This document shows positions 1 through 15,400 of a stretch of DNA of 64,000 nt, piece after piece; the first letter of the stretch is position 1; each line of letters begins with the position of its first letter. The translations under genes were made by a program, and so were the position numbers. This DNA comes from Malurus cyaneus samueli (taxonomy: Eukaryota > Chordata > Aves > Passeriformes > Maluridae): positions 713,535 to 777,534 of the forward strand of contig CM019214.1 of the NCBI GenBank assembly GCA_009741485.1, written 5' to 3'. Under the pieces are notes generated by a model. That model saw nothing but the letters and a program-made list of their open reading frames with translations, searched no databases and was not told the origin of the DNA.

Positions 1-343
1 AGGAAGAAAAAGGAAATAAAAGGCCAAAACCAACCAACACTACAATCACGTGGCTTTGCTCAGTTAATTCAGAACCCTTCAAGCAGACATGTATTTATTT
101 GTTATGCTCTACAGATTAAGAATTTAGGTTCCTTAACTTAAATATATGTTAAGGAGCGCACGCATTCTTGACAAATTTTAGGACAAATAAAATCATCTGT
201 CCCCACTTTCCTCATCATTATGAAGAAGGTAAGTACAAGTTGAACTTGCAAATGTTCAGCTTTTCCAAGTTACTCTGCTGCTTAGCCACAAAATATTACC
301 AGTCTTTATCCTTTACCTGTTTGATGCCAGGTGATGAAACATT

Positions 344-412
344 CTACTTCTTGGCTTGTTCTTTACTTGAAGCAGCATGGACTTCCAGGGGCTTGTCACC
401 CACTGCATCACC
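344..412 (-). CDS. APOO: Probable APOO terminal coding exon 8
   Basis: On the minus strand a good polypyrimidine tract and acceptor (TTTTTTTCTTCCTCAAG) is followed by 22 in-frame codons and TAG. The peptide begins [16 protein letters not shown] and ends KEQAKK. It joins exon 7 at phase 0, and its base composition is richer in GC than its surroundings, as expected for coding DNA. A candidate AATAAA on the minus strand lies at 94-99. Human APOO has a different short C-terminus, so this assignment rests on splice logic and codon-like composition rather than similarity. Confidence 0.6.
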   Translation of the reverse strand, partial: GDAVGDKPLEVHAASSKEQAKK

Positions 413-3400
413 CTTGAGGAAGAAAAAAATGTGCACAAAATTTCAATTGAGGCAATCCATGATTAATGTTTTTGCCAGAACAGAAACCCTCTTCATAAGC
501 TGAAACAAAAATGTCTCACAAAATCAAGTGGTTCATGAGACTAATTCTGTATAATACACTCAAATATGATCTACCAAACACTTTCTAGACTTCAGTTTTC
601 TTGTAGTAGCTAAGCAATTAAAGGATTTGAAAGAACAAGTAGTTGAACAGAAGTGTTTTAATTGACTCATTTTGCCTGTATTAATAACAGAGGATGAATA
701 CCCACAGAGTAGTTGCTATTTTGCATTCTCTGAATTCTGTGTGGATTTACACAATAGGTCTCTTTTAGCACATATCCTTTTAGAGAGTGTTCTCACACTT
801 TCCCCAACATAAATGACAGAAATCAAAGAATGAAGAAAAGCTTGTTACAGAGTCTGGTCTATCTATTTGCCAAGATGCTATAACAAACAGGCATTTGATT
901 GTTGCTTTAAATAGATATCAATAAAAAAATACTTAAAGGGCCACACACGGCTTGGGGACTGAAGCATATGACACACAAGGGCAGGCTGAGATAAGGATCT
1001 GTTCAAATTTGTGAAGACCTGACAAAGGGGGAACCTAAATCCTATCCACTGTTCCTTAATGGGCATTTAAATATCAGGAAGAGCCAAGTTCTTCTCAGAG
1101 GTTCACATCCAAAGGATGGAGAAAAGGACAGAGGAGCATGACAAATTTCTCTTAGATCAAAGGACAAAAAATTATAAGTGTATCACACCACCAATCACTG
1201 GGGCACATTTCCCAGAGAATTTTATAAATCTCCCTCTCTGGAAATATTCAGTACATGACTGCACAAGGCCTGAACCACCAAATCTAATTTTGAAATTGTC
1301 TCTGATTTGAACAGGGGGCTGGGTGAAATGATAAGAGGTCACACCCACCCTCAATTGTTCTTAAATTCTACACATGGAAATTAAACAGCATTTCCTCTTT
1401 ATTCTAGGAAGTTATTTTTATCAACATGACTTAAATCAGGATATGATTGGTGATAGCTAACATGGCTTCACTAATTTTGTGAAGTGTGTTTTTTTTCACT
1501 TAGTGTTTTTTTTCACTAAGTGTGCCTGACAAATTTTGTGGCCTTTTCCAACAGGGTTACAGCAGCAGTGGATGAGGGAAGAGTGACTAACGTCATCTAC
1601 CTGAACTTATGCAAAGCATTTGAGCCTGTCCTGCAGGACATCCTTGTCTCTAAATTGAAGAGACCTTGATTTGATGGATGCAGCACTCAGTGGATAAGGA
1701 ATTAGCTGGATGGTCACACGCAGAGCTGCAGTGAACAGTCTGATGTCTGAGTGGAGAGCAGTGATGAGTGGTGCTCCTCAGGGGTCAGTCTGGGACTGGC
1801 ACTGTTTAACATCTTTGTCACTAACAGGGACAGTGGGATTTGAGGGCACCCTCAGCAAGTCTGCCAAGCTGTGGAGCAGTCAACACACTGGAAGGAAATG
1901 CCATCCAGAGGATCTCGACAAGCTTGAGAGGTGGGCAAACCTCAGCAAGGCCAAGTGTGAGATCCTGCACTGGGTCAGGACAGCCCCAAGAACAAACACA
2001 GGCTGGGCAGAGAATGGATTGAAACAGCCCTGGGGAGAAGGACTTGGGGTAGTTGGTTGATGAGAAGCTCAACAGGACCCAGCAACGTGCCCTTGCAGCC
2101 CAGAAACCAACCGTGTCCTGGGTTGCATCACAAACAGCATGGGCAGCAGTTCTGCTTCACCCTTGGAAGACCCAGCAGGAATTCTGTGTCCAGCTCTGGA
2201 GCCCAGGACATCAAGAACTATGTGGGCTTGTTGGAGCCAGTCCAGAGAGGAGGCAAAAAAGATGATCAGAGGGCTGGAGCACCTCTTCTATAAAGACAGG
2301 CTGAAAGAGCTGGGATTGTTCAGCCTGGAAAAGAAACGGCGTCGGGAAAACTTCTAAAAGCTTTCTGGTGCCTAAAGGGGGCTACAAAAAAGCTGGAGAG
2401 GGACTTTTCAGAAGAACATATAAAGATAGAACAAGTGGAAATGGCTTCAAATTGAAAGAGGGCAGGTTTAGATTGGATATTGGGAAGAAATTCTTTACTG
2501 TGAAAGTGGTGAGGCACTGAGCAACCTGGTCTAGTGGAAGCTGCTCCTGCAAGGGGGTGGAACTAGATGATCTTTAAGATCCCTTCCATCCCAAACCATT
2601 CTATTAATGCTAAATGTGATGGAAAATGTTACAAAAGAAGCCAGAAGAGACTGGAGAACATTTTAAAGAATGTTTTCAAATTTATACATTACCAATTAAA
2701 CACAGTAAAGCATCAAGTCTATGTGATCCTGCATATGCTGCACTGCAGATATGGACTCAATATATCAATATTCAATTATGAAGGTATTTCTGAAATGTCT
2801 TGTTAAAAAAAGGCTTAGCAAGACCTGTAAAAGGTAATTCGTTCTTTCAAAAACCCATTTTGTTTTGATTACTCCCCTGAATATTTCATAGTAGAGGAAA
2901 TCACATCCACAAACCACACCCATTTCAAAATAATGATCTACTGTCTAATTTGCCTGCACAGGAACTTGTATGTTATGACATTTTGCTAAAATTCACAATG
3001 AATAATCTGACTAATGATGCCTCATCTCAGGGTTTACACAATCCTGAACAAATAAACTAAAAATAAGCTCTGAGAAGATCAGAGACAAGATCAAGAAAAG
3101 AGAAGCCTGTGTTTTTCCAGTTTCTTGTTCTAACTTGCTAAAAAGCAATTATTGTCTAGGTAAGTTGTTTTCTTTAATGGGCTGAAAGAGGAAAGCAATC
3201 CAAAGCAACACACATGCACACACAAGAAAACAGGGGTCTTGCTAAATTGCTTTTTTTCTGTGAGCTCAGGAGATATCATCACAGGGCTTGCCTTCAGTAG
3301 AACTATTAAGCCTGACTTATTTAATTCAAGTCAATCCACTGATAGACAATCATTCCTCACACAAAGTCATTTGCTGAATTAGAAACTGAGAAGTTTTGAA

Positions 3401-6400
3401 CTCCATCCACTGTATATGCCCACAATGTAAACAGTGAGTCTAAGTGCTCAAGCAGTAATGCCAGTTAGCCAGAAAAGGACTTCCTGTGGCACAGGCACAT
3501 ACAATTTTACAAAAAAGGGCCAAAGTCCTCCAACATGCTCAAAACCAGGTCAGAAGTAAAAAATGTGTTTAGATCAATGACTCAGAAGACAGGCTTCCTC
3601 TGTGCCAGGATACCCTCTCAAAATCAGAAGAAGGCACATATTCAAAACAGTGTTTCTACTTTAACAAATCTTGGTAGCCAGAGGAGTTCACACATCAAAG
3701 CTCTATCCCACAGCAGAAGAGGAAATATTTTACATTCTTGTGTTTCTGACTGTTTCAAGTAAAAGGTGACTGATAAGAAATCTCCATAACACATGCATTA
3801 TATAATCTTCAATACACTGGAATTCCTTGGGATTAAAAAAAAAAACCCATTATTTGTAACTATAAATGACACTGGAACTAAGGGGACTGTACAGTTTCAG
3901 CATGAGTGATTAAAAAACACCCCAACCTAGCTCATCCAGTATCTAACAGAAATAAATTGAGCCCTAAACTTTAAATAAAAACTTTACAAAAAACCCACCA
4001 TGATTACTCTGAAAATTTTCCTCCCATACAAAGAAAAACACCCCAAAGCAAACTAACCCCCAAATGTGTGGTGCCTTTTCCCCTTTCAGCCAAGCCAGGT
4101 GCAGAAGTTTCTGTTGCTATCTCAGAAGTCTGGCAGATGGTGAGACCCTTTTACACTAAATTTAGAAATCATAACTTCAAAGGTAGGTAAGGTAGATATA
4201 CTTCTTTTATGCTTATGAAGACTCTTGAAATGGAAAGTCTGGCCACCAGAAAAAAAAAAAAAAAAAAGGCAGCTGCAAAAGAAAAAAGACTCACCTGGGC
4301 TCACAGATTAATAATTTACCTTCTATCTTTTGTTTGCAATGTATTGCTTGGAATAAAGAGAACATCCCTGGCTTACCTTACTCATCCTCCCCCAGTCAAT
4401 CACTAACTTCTTCAAGTTGACCTTGAACTTAACTCTCATAAAAATTTGAAGTACTTTCAAAAATGTTGCTCTAAGTTGCCCTTAAAGAGACCAACTTTTT
4501 TGCAGAGTAGATTCTTTCTGCCCATCCCACTTCTAAAACATCTGCATTCCCCACTGCCCATACTAAGGATCTATTCCAAAAGAAGTAATAATATTTCTTA
4601 CACGTTTTATACTGTTGTTCTTCTTGCTACCAAACAATAAAAGGAGGGCATGTGACAGGAAACAGCATTTTCTGCCTCAAGTAGATGTTTATCTTTTACT
4701 TCAGATGACCAAACTTCTGCCTGCCTGTTCAGAATCTACCAAAGCCAAGTCTGACAAGTATTTTCTGTAGCAAGAAGCTCTCTCAGATGCTTAGGTTGTG
4801 TTTTAAAAGATGACCAAAACACAAGTGACTTAAAAACTCTCTTAAAACACAATTTAAAGTTTGTTATGCTCACAATCTGTGATGCTGATGGTACAGCTCC
4901 CCAGTCAAAACACTGACACTACAATTTTCCCCAGAGCTTTCAGGTCAGGAAGGTTCTGGTCCACAATTTCCTCAACACTTGCTCTGAGCAAGTAAAGAAA
5001 ATTAGCCAAAGATGAGACCTCTTTGCCCCTGGAAACACTTTGTAACCAACTAGCACTTAGTAAAATACCCAGAGATAGCCACAGAGATAATTTTTAAATA
5101 TTTATGCATTTCATATGTGTAGTAAATTTATATGGGTTTAAAAAAGGTATGTATTACATATTAGTATTGCTAAGTCCCTGGTAGTGTCCATCAGCACGCC
5201 AGAAAGCACTGTAAATTAAGTAATATCCCATAAAAGTTTCTCTCAGTTTCTGAAGTTGAGAGGGAAATTAGTTTTCTGCAAGATCTTACTATTTTTGGGC
5301 CAAAGTGTGAAAGAGCAAACACAAGAAACAAGGAACAAGGGATGAAAAAGAAGGCTGTATTTAGAGCTGTAATGTTGTTCTGGTTTTACACAATTTGGCT
5401 GCTTCAGCAAAAACAAGGGATGGCCAATGCAAGGCTGAGGGAAGAGAGAGAATTCAAAATGGTTAAAAATATAGCATAAGTATTTAAATGGTATACACAC
5501 AATACAAACTGAGAACTAAGTGAAGAAAATTGATATGTTTCAGTTTCAGCAGATGGATTTTATCCTGACTTCTGGAAGAGCTGCATCCTTCAACAACACA
5601 TCAAAAACCCTGATCTGACTGATTTCCTATATGGAGGGGCTGCAGGCACAGTGTTTTCAAATGTAGGCACAGAAGGTCCCAGAATTCATCTTTCTTGGCA
5701 GAATTCAGAATTCAGTTGACATGACCTCAGTTTGGCACGGGTTTTTGTTTTATAAAACCCTCAGAAAATTAACATACCACATTCATTTTAATGACATATT
5801 GCTGCACAAACATGAAGTTATGCACAGCTGTGGTACCTATGACTATCAAACAAATTATGAGCAATATAACAAATTATCAGAAGCCAAGAAGAGCCACCCA
5901 TATATTGCTGGACTTTTTGCAAGAATCCTTTGTGTAGCAACAGGAAAATGCTGGAGCAAATGTCACAAAAACAAAAATCATGTCTTTTGCTCTGGCATAG
6001 TTTCATGAAATGGGTTACATCTGCTGCAACAACAACTCCAGAGTAACATTCAGACCTGTCTTCACTAGTTAAGGAAACTAGCTGTCCAGTACAATAAGAA
6101 ATATGCATACAAAAGCCACCAAATTCTTTCACAGGTTTGTCAAATTAAGGCAGAAGTCACAGAATCTATCCTAGAATGCTTTACCAATTTTAGTACATGA
6201 TAGTTAAAAGCATTTTCTCCCACAACACTTCTGTATCAGTAAAAACCTCCAATAAAAAGTGGAACTTAAACAGAAATTGTTTTGCTTGCAAAGTTGATAC
6301 TGATTTGGTGGTGCTAATAATCCATATGAAACAAACCCAAAACAATCCCACTCCTACCCACCCAAATTCACACCTATGGGTTTTGTATGGTTTTATCAAC

Positions 6401-9400
6401 CCAAGCCAAAGGAAGCTTCACAACGAACTCCTCCCACTAAAAACACTTCTCAGTCCACATCCTAGACAAAAGCATTTTTACAACTGCTGTTCAGCTTCTC
6501 TGCACGCCAGGGAGACATTATCCTCTCTTTAACAACTTCAAAGGACAAAGCACCAATGGGACTGTTTGCCTCAGTGGTAAAAGATCCATGAACAGGGAAA
6601 TGCAGGCAGTTTCATCAAGGGGGTTCTGTTTCTTCATTTGAGTCACAGGATTTCTCTGTGTTGTCTAATTTAGACAGTTTACAGCTCACAGTATCTGAAC
6701 AATGAGATGAGCTTTAAGAGGACACCAACCAGTTGGCATTTTGCTCCTTTGTGCAAGTAACATGTTTTGGCAACTAAGGGGTGTGATTTAAATATTCTGC
6801 AAGGAGGAAGAGAAAGAAGTGTGTTTATTTAGTGGTCTCTGCACTTCTGCATGCTGTTTGCTTCTCTGCTGAGGTAGCAAATGCTTGAATAAGCCTAATA
6901 ACAAGATGAAAGTGTCAGAAGTTTTTGCCTTCCAATAACAACCACGTGTTTCCTTTAGAAAACCTGAGACACAACGAAATTAAAAGTTCAGCTATTTTTT
7001 TGCTAATGCTGTCAGTTTGTCTTTCTGAAATATTTTAACATTGCCTCTTTTTCTGAGTTTCTTTTTGACAGCCTATGTTTTAGGAAAGGTACAGAATGAT
7101 TAACCAACCTTTGTTTATGCAAGTGCATTTATTGAAGTGCCTTGGGCCAATGCAGGATGAGTTCCACTGATGAAAGTCTCTACTGTCAGAAGACTCAGCA
7201 ATTGCCAGGACATGTGATCATTTCTCCAACCCAGCTTGTTTGGAACTAGTCCCACACCCAGCCCTATCCTGGGAACTCAATCCCATCCCCACAGCTGATT
7301 CAAGTGCAATTGGCATCTCCAAAACATCTCCCTCCCAGTCACAGTGACCTTAGAAGTGAATCTAAAACCACAGAAGCTTTACATTACATACTCGAATTTC
7401 TATTTCTTTAAGCAGCATTTAAAAAAATACCTAAACACCTTACAGGCTTCCCCTGGCACACATTCAACTTGCTCTTCTCCAATCTCCCACACTATGCCTC
7501 ACTAAGCCATCTGCATACATTTCCTAGAAGTCTGTTTGCTTATCTGTATCAGATTATACTAAAAGAAACTTCCAAACAGCAGTTGCAAAAGTTTAACTTG
7601 AAGTAAACCTAATGTTCTTCCACAGCTTAGAAAGAATGAAATACTTCTCTTCAGAAAAAAAACAAAGTCATGGTGGAAAAAAATCCACTATTGTTTGCAA
7701 ATTTTTTGTCTGAAAAGGCAGTGGTAAATTCAGAAATCAAGTTCCTCAGACTTCTTACCTTATCACTCTTTTCCCCTGATTTCTTCTTCTTAGGATTATC
7801 CTTCCAAAGAGATTCTACAGCAATATATCCTTGGAGACTCCAGTCATACAGCTGTGCACCAGCAATCTTAGAAACAAAAGTTTTTAGAAAGCATGAACTT
7901 AATAATCTGGGGAATATTGCCTTGCTTCTTATTTAAGTGGAAAGTCTCAAAACACAAGATGTTTAATTCTTCCTGTTTAAGCTCAGGATGTACAGCATTA
8001 ATAAACACCTTGGGAAAAAAAAAGTCACGTGAGGAGTAAGAAAAAACAATGTGCTAAAAAACTGTTTGAAGACTATCTGAAAATACATTTGGACAAAGAG
8101 GAATGGAATGATGCTGCATTGAAACAATTCTGGTTTTCTTAGTATTTGACACTCAGCATAATTAACATGCAAAGTATTTCTTAATTTGACCATACCCATT
8201 TCAAAGACCAAAAAAACCCTACTTAGTTTGTCACTATTTTGCAATTTCGTATTTTCTTATTTGTTGTTTAGAACTTGCTGAAAGGTGGCTGTAATGAATA
8301 AACAGCTGTCAACTCCCAAAACAGAACATAGCTAGGAAAAATTGTATTTGCTATATTACCCCAATGGCTATTTTATGACAGGAAATGGCCCCAAATCTAA
8401 TAAAACACTATCCCTTGAGTCATTTAACTATAATATTGATAGCACCCTTTAAAACTAAAGAGTGTCAGGTTTCTATAGCAAGGCTCAGGTCTATATTCAC
8501 CTCCCTGTCACTATCAGATTCTACATGAAAAACAGCAAAATGGACCATCTGTCCAACGAAACAGCTATTAAAACTAAAAAAAAAAAAACAAACTTATGAA
8601 ATCAAGAATTAAGAAGGTATTTCCCTATCTTCTACAGCAGGCAAAGCTGGAAAACACATGCTCTGAGAACAGGGCAAGTATAAATGCCACTGAAACAGTT
8701 TTCTGATGTTTCTAAAAAAGTATTTGAATTACATTCTTAAGTTTCTTCCAGTCTCCATCAATTCACTGCTCAGAGATTTTCTGAGCCAGAGGTGATTTTT
8801 ATGTGCACAACAAGGCTGAAGGAAACTTCCCTTCTATGAACTTTTTGCATGGGGTTCAAGGGGAAGTGCAAATTTTTAGCATCCCTGTGCCAAATACTGC
8901 TGGGTACACATGGTGTGAAGAGCCACTTCCCCTTGTTTGGAATCAGAAATACTGATTACACCAGTTACTACACAATGGTACAAGGATGTGCTTCTGGGCA
9001 GAGACTATGTGCTACCTTTCACAAGAGGCTACTGAATAAATAGAATTAAAAGAAAACAAACCCAGCTCAGCAACTACACTTCCAAGTCACAACTAAATCA
9101 AAAACAGAGGCTGTCTTAAATAAAAAGTAGCCTTTCTGTGACCATATCTGACCAATTACTTTGGTTTTAAACAAGTTCATGGGATGCACTGTTTTCTCTA
9201 TAGCTGAAAGTGATAAGGGACATTAGAAAAAAACACATCAACTGAACCAGTTAAATCTCAGAAATCACCCAATTTAAACATTACAGGTATAGACAGTTAA
9301 CTTTGTTTTTCAGCATCAGGAGTGTTCATTCTCAAGCACTTCAACAAACTAGCTGGCTCATCTGAAAAGATGGTGATCCCCTGTGCAATCAGGACAAACC

Positions 9401-12400
9401 TACCAGGACTAAGAAATAATCACAATAAACAAAGCTGGAGTTTTGTCTGCAATGTTAGTGAGGACACAGCTATCAACATAAAATGAGAAAAAAAACAACT
9501 ATACATAGGCTATTTTTTTTTGTTTCTGCTTAAAAATACCATCACTGTTGAATGAAGCACTGTAAGTAGGGTTGTATGCTAAAGTTTGAACAAACCAAAG
9601 TCAGAATGAGTGGTTCTCAACAGGGATTCTGAAAGTCTGAGGTGCTCAGCACCCATACTGGGCACTACTGGGGTGGCACCAGTGTCTCCAAGACCTAATG
9701 TGTCTATACATGAGCTTCCATATTTTAATTGCACACAGGACCATAAAGATGCATTAGTGACTATACTGGATGTTATGCCAAAATTACACGCATACAGAAT
9801 TCTAATTAGCAATTCTTTATCAACATTTCATGCTGGGAAACTAAACTGAGACTCCACTGGCTTTTGCTACATTTGTACTGTTAACAAAGCAGTGAAAGTG
9901 CCATTTCACAAACATTCAACAGCAAACATGGATCAAGTGACCACAATTCCTGATTTTCAAGTCACAGTTCCTGGGTTCATGTCCTGCTCCCAGTTTATGC
10001 TTTACAGACTGAATTGAGCAAGGGACAAGGTAAAGATTCAAAAGACATAGAAATAATGAAATTTTTTTTTCTTTTTTGAAAGAAAAAGCAGTGATGACAT
10101 TTATGTGAAAGAAAAATAAAAGGAACATAATATAAAAATAAAATAATTAATTAAAACTTATGTTCCAGAATATTTCTATATTGTTTTATTAACTTGGCAA
10201 GTACAAATTAAAAAAAAATCAGGCATCCCTTTCTAGTTTAAAGACATTCTTTGAAAGACTCATGAAACATTTAAAAATAATTAATGGAGATGAAAGTGTT
10301 TCCAATTTCAAACTAAAGCCTAAAAATTATGGATGGTAAGAAACTATATGCTTAAAATTTTGCTTTTTTTTAAGAAAAGTAAAGCACAAGATAGATTAGA
10401 GGAACCAAAACAGTATCTAGGATATTACTTTCCCCACATGAATTTCCAAATTCATACGTCTACTGTCCTGACCAAGTCAACAAAGCTAAACCTACTCCAA
10501 TCTCCTATCAGATTTTTCATTACAGTCAAACTAAGAACTGTGAATTAATCAAAGAGTAATCATGCACTTCAAAGTTCTCATAAAATAAACTAAGTATTGT
10601 GAAGCTGTTAGCACCAAATCCATAGTTAAGCCTGAATTGAGCTTCTTTAAAAACAGTACCATCAGTTTGAACAGCATTCAGTCGCTTCCCACTTCACTGT
10701 TCAGAAGGTGAGTAGAATTTTAATTCAGTTTCCAACAGAAATGTCTAAGCTCCTTAAATTTTGATGGGTTCTTTTCCTGCCACTTGCATAATTTTCACTA
10801 TCTGAGAATAAGTCAACAGAATTATCTGTATTTAGAGAATCTGAATCCTGGAAGCACTAAAAAAAGATTCCATCAAAGATCAGAGTACCACCATGCTGGC
10901 AGAGTTCAAACTCAGCAGTTTTGACTCTCCCTCAGTCAATGACCTTTCAGTTTTCAAAGAACATCATACGTTCTTGAGAATATCATATTACCATTCTGAC
11001 ATCTCAGAGTTATTCACAAGTGGCCAATAACTAGATAGCAAATTTACCAAAGGCTGAAATACAAAGAACTTCTGACAGATCCAAGTATGTGCACTGTGAG
11101 TGGTTAAAAGCTGGATTTGAAATGGAATGTGGTGAAGAACTGAGGAATCTGCCAGTATAACTAATTGTGGACAGCAAGGCATGATATTAGACATGATCTA
11201 ATATCAGTAGAGGCTGCAAGCAATTCTGTGGTCCCTGCAGTTTTTCTCTCACAAGGAAACTCACTTAACCAACAGCAAGTTAATATGTTTCTTATGTGCC
11301 TGAAACAACAAATCCATAAACAGGGAAGGCATCCAGTAAGTTTGCAGCAGAATTTTACCCCATTCCAGAATGTGCATGCTATCTTTCTTAAAACCCTAAC
11401 AAAAAAAAAGCAGAAAATTTCAGTAACATTTATCTCAAAATGTCATGATGACTCCTCTATAGAAACTTTTTTTTCTTTCAAACACTGTTTTCATTTGTTC
11501 ACAAGATATTTCAGGCTTTTTAGTATTTTAAGTAAACACACAAACTGTACCCACTTAGCATATTTATGTTAATTTTGTGTTACATGAAGTTACAGATTCT
11601 GAAAGGAAATTATGTTCCCTTAAGTGAAGACACTACTGCAGATGTTAGAAAAAATCTGTCAGTGACAGGAATATATCTGATTGTCTTTCAGCTCAGACTG
11701 CATGTGCTTTGACAAAATAATCGTAATTTTGTTAAGTGCCACTAACATGGCTTTGAAAAATGGATGACCAGTTAATTTGAAGCCAGGAGGCAACAATCAA
11801 AGTAAAAGACACATCTCCAAAGAAAAGTATAATCACTGACCTTTGCAATATCAACCGCTTGCTGAGGGTAATACATGGCAGTACCAATGCCCATGAAAGC
11901 TGCAGGATACACTAACTTCTTTATTTTTGAGCCTGTTTTGCAACAAAAAACCAAAAAACACAAACCATTGTTAAGAGTATATGTTAACCGAGACAGCTGA
12001 ATGGCCCTAACATTTTATTTATATGCAATTTTCTTAAATAGTTTAGTGTATTTTCTCTTCCATCCTACCACTTTCTTAAGAAACATAATTACTCTGATCA
12101 ATAGGGACATCCTAATAGTTTGCTAAACTTTGTAAGCTTCACTGAAATCATATCTTTGATTGATTGTACACATATAATCCTTTGGACATAAACTCTTGAC
12201 CAAGTCTGAAACTAGGACTGGACCCAGCAGCACCTATACTTTTCTGAGTAGGAGTCTTAAAGAAAGGAACAGGTCTGCCTGACCCTGTCCTCTATGCAGT
12301 AACTAATCAAGTGTACCTTGCCATCCAATCTTTTAAAATAATTTCTTTATATCAATGAACACATTGCTGCTGCTCTCTTACAAGTGAAGTGCACCACTCC

Positions 12401-15400
12401 ATCTGCAACATGAGCTTAGAACTAATTATCTCCAAAGGCATTTTTAACCAAGCTGGATGACTGCACAATATTCACATGATTAAACTTTGAATACCATATC
12501 CTCCACTTAGTGAGCAGCTGTGTGTATTCAAGTGTTATGATTAGACCTGAAGGATTTATCTGTACCTTTCATGAGGGCAATTTTTTCAGAGACAAAGCGG
12601 GGGAGGAATGAAAAATAGAACTTTGTTGTAGTACCAGAATTAAGAGGCAATTCGTTCTACAGTTTGAATACTTTCTAAAACTAACAGTCATATTGTAAAC
12701 ATTTTACAGACAAAAACATTTTACAGTTATGGCTCCCACCCTAAAAGATCTACAAATTTAACATTTTTGTTATGAGGTTAATCTTTCCATTTCAGTTCCA
12801 AGGCTTTCCCTTCTCCCCTCATTTTGCTACAGTCATAAATGATGGAAGCTGATCTCATTTACGATCATGCTACTAGAGAAGCAGGAATTTGAAGAAAAGT
12901 AACTTCAAACAGGCAAGTTACCTTGATTTCATTTAAAAAAATACACTAGGATAAAAAATAAAGTACCACTTTCACCAGCTTCACTGGAAAATTAAATATT
13001 TTGAGGTGCACTTCTAATTTCTACGCAGCTAAGACCACACTTCCAGTTCAAGACATTCAGGCCCCACAAAGGTTTATCTTTGTCCAAACCATGTCCCCAG
13101 TGGTGTTTAAATTCTACAGCTTTCAAGTTCTGTTAGCCACATTTCATTGCTTTAAGAATATCTCAACCTAAGCACTGAATACTTTTTCACACTTACCATT
13201 CCTTAAACTATTGCTTCTTTCTATGAAAGCATGAACGTGTCTTCAGCAAGTGTAATGAAATTTACTGTATCACTTTTCTGTAGTGCAAAATGTGCAGGTA
13301 TTTATAGCACACCCAGAGCTCACAAATCTATTCACTAAATCACCAACTACAGCAGTTCTGTGCCTGGATATGCAATAAGTTGAATATACAATTGGACACA
13401 TATTACAGTTCAGGAACATCTTTATTTTACCATAATTAATTCATCTGTTGTTTTCTACAGTACCATATGTGATCAATAACTTCAATAACTAAAAATATTT
13501 TTAGACTAAAAGCACCAAACCAGTCCTTTCCCATTTTTGTTACGCTAAGCTACAACTGGGAAATACAGAAGACTAGCTTCTAGTAGTAAGCACAGCATTG
13601 ACAAAACAATAATTGTTGGTTATTAAACCCCTTTTCCATGAAATTTCTTTTTAATTGGAGGAACACAGTAGAAACATGCTTTTACAGTTAAGTCAGATCT
13701 CCTTGTCACAATTAAATATTAGTATCCTAAAACCCACAAATAAATTACTTATCCAAAATCATAACATAGCCAGTTCAAATGGTTTCCACTTACCTCTAGC
13801 AAGAAACAATCCAACAATTCCAGCAAAACTTATCACACCAAGTCTTGGATAAAATCCAGCAGGGGGCTTTTGGAGAAATTCATAGCCCTCTGAAAAGAAG
13901 CCAGAACAAAGTGCTTTAATGTAATGTGAAAGTGTTTTTGTGATAAGGAATCATCAATATACGCTGGCAATTGTTACAAAACACAAAGAGTTATCAAAAC
14001 ACATTTAACTATCATGCCCATTTTAGATATGCTGGCAAAAAATTCAAAGCCTTTGAGATCTTCTCTGGTGACACATGAATGAAACTGAACACTGTATTGT
14101 ATTCACCAATTTTCATAGGAGCTTTGCCTTTGCTCCTGGGCCATCTGTTTTGTTTTGCTCTTATGCATCTCAATCACATCTTTTTCAAATTAGTGATAAA
14201 ACCCTTTGCAACATGGAATTTTACAGTTACATGTTAACAAGAATTAGTTTCACTAAAATACTGTACAAAAACCAAATCACAGAACAATGGAAAGACACAG
14301 TGAAAACAAAGTGCACTCTAAGATGGGGGAATGGAAAATGATGGAAAACCTTCCATGCAAATGAGTTCAAAAGACTGAAACCACTAAGTTTAAAAAGAAG
14401 AGGTGGGGTATCTGAAATGAGCTCTACATAGCACCCATGCTCAGTCATGGTAAACCCAAGTATGAAAGGATGCTGACAAAAATAAAAACAAATAAAAATT
14501 ATTTTGGATTAATTCAAAATTCTAAAGAGATCCCCAGAAGCAAACAAAAATGAAAAGGCTTAACATCACAAACCAAAGACCTAATGCTTGTAACAAGTAA
14601 TAAACATTACAAGAGGTTTCAGCAGCTAAGCTGGGTCAAGCAAATACTGCTGGAGGCAGGTCAAGCAAATATGCTGGCTGGGAATAAATTATGAGGCTTT
14701 TCCTCTTCTTTTCCTGCATAACTAATTTTTAGTGACATTGGTAAACGCTCATCTCAGATTTTATTTGTATAGAAATGTAGTGTCATAAGCAACCCACAAA
14801 GAAAAATCAAACAGATACACAGTGGAAATAAAGTCATCTTAAATGCATTAGAAATTATACACACAATGATTCTTAACAGAATTCCCTTTAAACTGAAGAT
14901 ATAGTACAATCCTGCATTTTAAGCTGCTAGTTAAGAAAACTAAGCTAATTTACCTCTACCTTGCTCAACAGCTTTTTCTAACGTGGGCGTAGCTTTGGCA
15001 TAAAGATCCTAAAAAAAAAAAAGAGAACAAGGGTAAATAGTCACCAAGTTAAGTAAAATATTAACTATAAACTGTAACTGAACAGACCAGGAAAGGAAAA
15101 AAGTGATGGGCCCCTAAAATAACTTACTTTTAGTCCCACTTCCCTTCTTCACTTACAGGGCTATGCTTGCTCAGTGTTACATTTAGAATAACGTACAGAT
15201 TTTTCTCAAAGGAGACAAGAAGAAATATAATACTTCAGAACACAGCTGTCAATCTCAGTATTTTATTGAGATCAGGCAGCTGAAACTCAGAATTATCTCA
15301 GATTTCTCCATGTATGTAGGTATTGCAAAAATATTTGAGGTGATGCAAAGAAAAGAAGAAGAAAACACTGCAATAAACTCCTTTTTTACAGTGGTATGTG

